A stretch of DNA of 64,000 nucleotides from PSRJ01 sp963825305 (GTDB lineage: Bacteria > Acidobacteriota > Terriglobia > Bryobacterales > Bryobacteraceae). Below, one piece after another: positions 63,989 through 64,000 of this stretch. Under the pieces are notes generated by a model. The model searched no databases and was not told the DNA's origin. It was given only the letters and a program-made list of their open reading frames with translations. Position numbers and translations under genes: made by a program. Position 1 is the stretch's first letter. The number at the start of each line of letters is the position of its first letter. The stretch is from the NCBI GenBank assembly GCA_963825305.1, contig CAWGTA010000008.1, forward strand, positions 1 through 64,000, in the 5' to 3' direction.

Positions 63989-64000
63989 GGGCCAGGAAAT

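Noticed and set aside
1..64000. tRNA, rRNA, riboswitch and CRISPR signals
   Set aside because: None was recognised by reading; a covariance-model scan (tRNAscan, Rfam) was not possible, so weak RNA genes could have been missed.

Overview
The window looks like a chromosomal piece of a soil-type bacterium, most likely an Acidobacteriota (Bryobacterales/Solibacter-like). This rests on moderately high GC, a DUF6152 secreted protein, a pair of secreted proteins of a kind I associate with that phylum, and the mix of a polyketide/fatty-acid megasynthase, a wax-ester synthase and HMG-CoA reductase. No rRNA, tRNA or CRISPR array was recognised, so the assignment is an inference.

Region 1 (1-22.3 kb) is an eroding exopolysaccharide/secondary-metabolite region. 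It opens with a heavily frameshifted NRPS (A-T-C-A-T-TE), then UDP-glucose dehydrogenase and a Wzc-type tyrosine kinase. Next come an internally inverted IS256 transposase remnant and an operon-like set of thioesterase-like hydrolase, small unknown protein, ATP-grasp ligase, WecG/TagA-STAS glycosyltransferase and GT2. A UDP-glucuronate decarboxylase pseudogene with an internal deletion follows. On the plus strand are a Gfo/Idh/MocA oxidoreductase, an epimerase cut by an amber codon, a hexapeptide acetyltransferase and a GT4.

Region 2 (22.4-25.7 kb) holds a nearly complete group II intron with its reverse transcriptase. Beside it is a class C beta-lactamase-like serine hydrolase pseudogene, whose 5' part recurs in inverted orientation at 59.5-60.1 kb. 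The homology stops exactly at the intron edge.

Region 3 (25.9-42.3 kb) is the centrepiece, a minus-strand operon. It runs acyl-CoA dehydrogenase -> PUFA-synthase-like megasynthase (KS-AT-KS-ACP-ACP-ACP-KR-DH, about 2,720 residues once one G is removed) -> fused eukaryote-type acetyl-CoA carboxylase (about 1,880 residues, many frameshifts) -> Sfp-type phosphopantetheinyl transferase. It carries its own malonyl-CoA supply, carrier activation and an acyl-CoA redox enzyme. All three ACP domains have Thr where the phosphopantetheine Ser is expected.

Region 4 (42.8-59.1 kb) is rich in lipid and storage genes: a wax-ester synthase/DGAT between two short acidic ORFs, an aldehyde dehydrogenase, a lipase-like hydrolase, a SRPBCC-like protein with a GMC (cholesterol oxidase-like) oxidoreductase, HMG-CoA reductase, an ABC1/UbiB kinase coupled to a FadD ligase, and a divergent phaR/phasin pair with a palindromic operator candidate between them.

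Region 5 (59.1-64 kb) contains the scrambled repeat copy, two broken small genes and a three-gene operon of secreted proteins: a metallo-beta-lactamase-fold protein with a degenerate zinc motif between two paralogous unknowns.

Throughout, separate true decay (internal deletions, inversions, nonsense codons) from single-base homopolymer frameshifts, which could be assembly errors, especially in the NRPS and the carboxylase.
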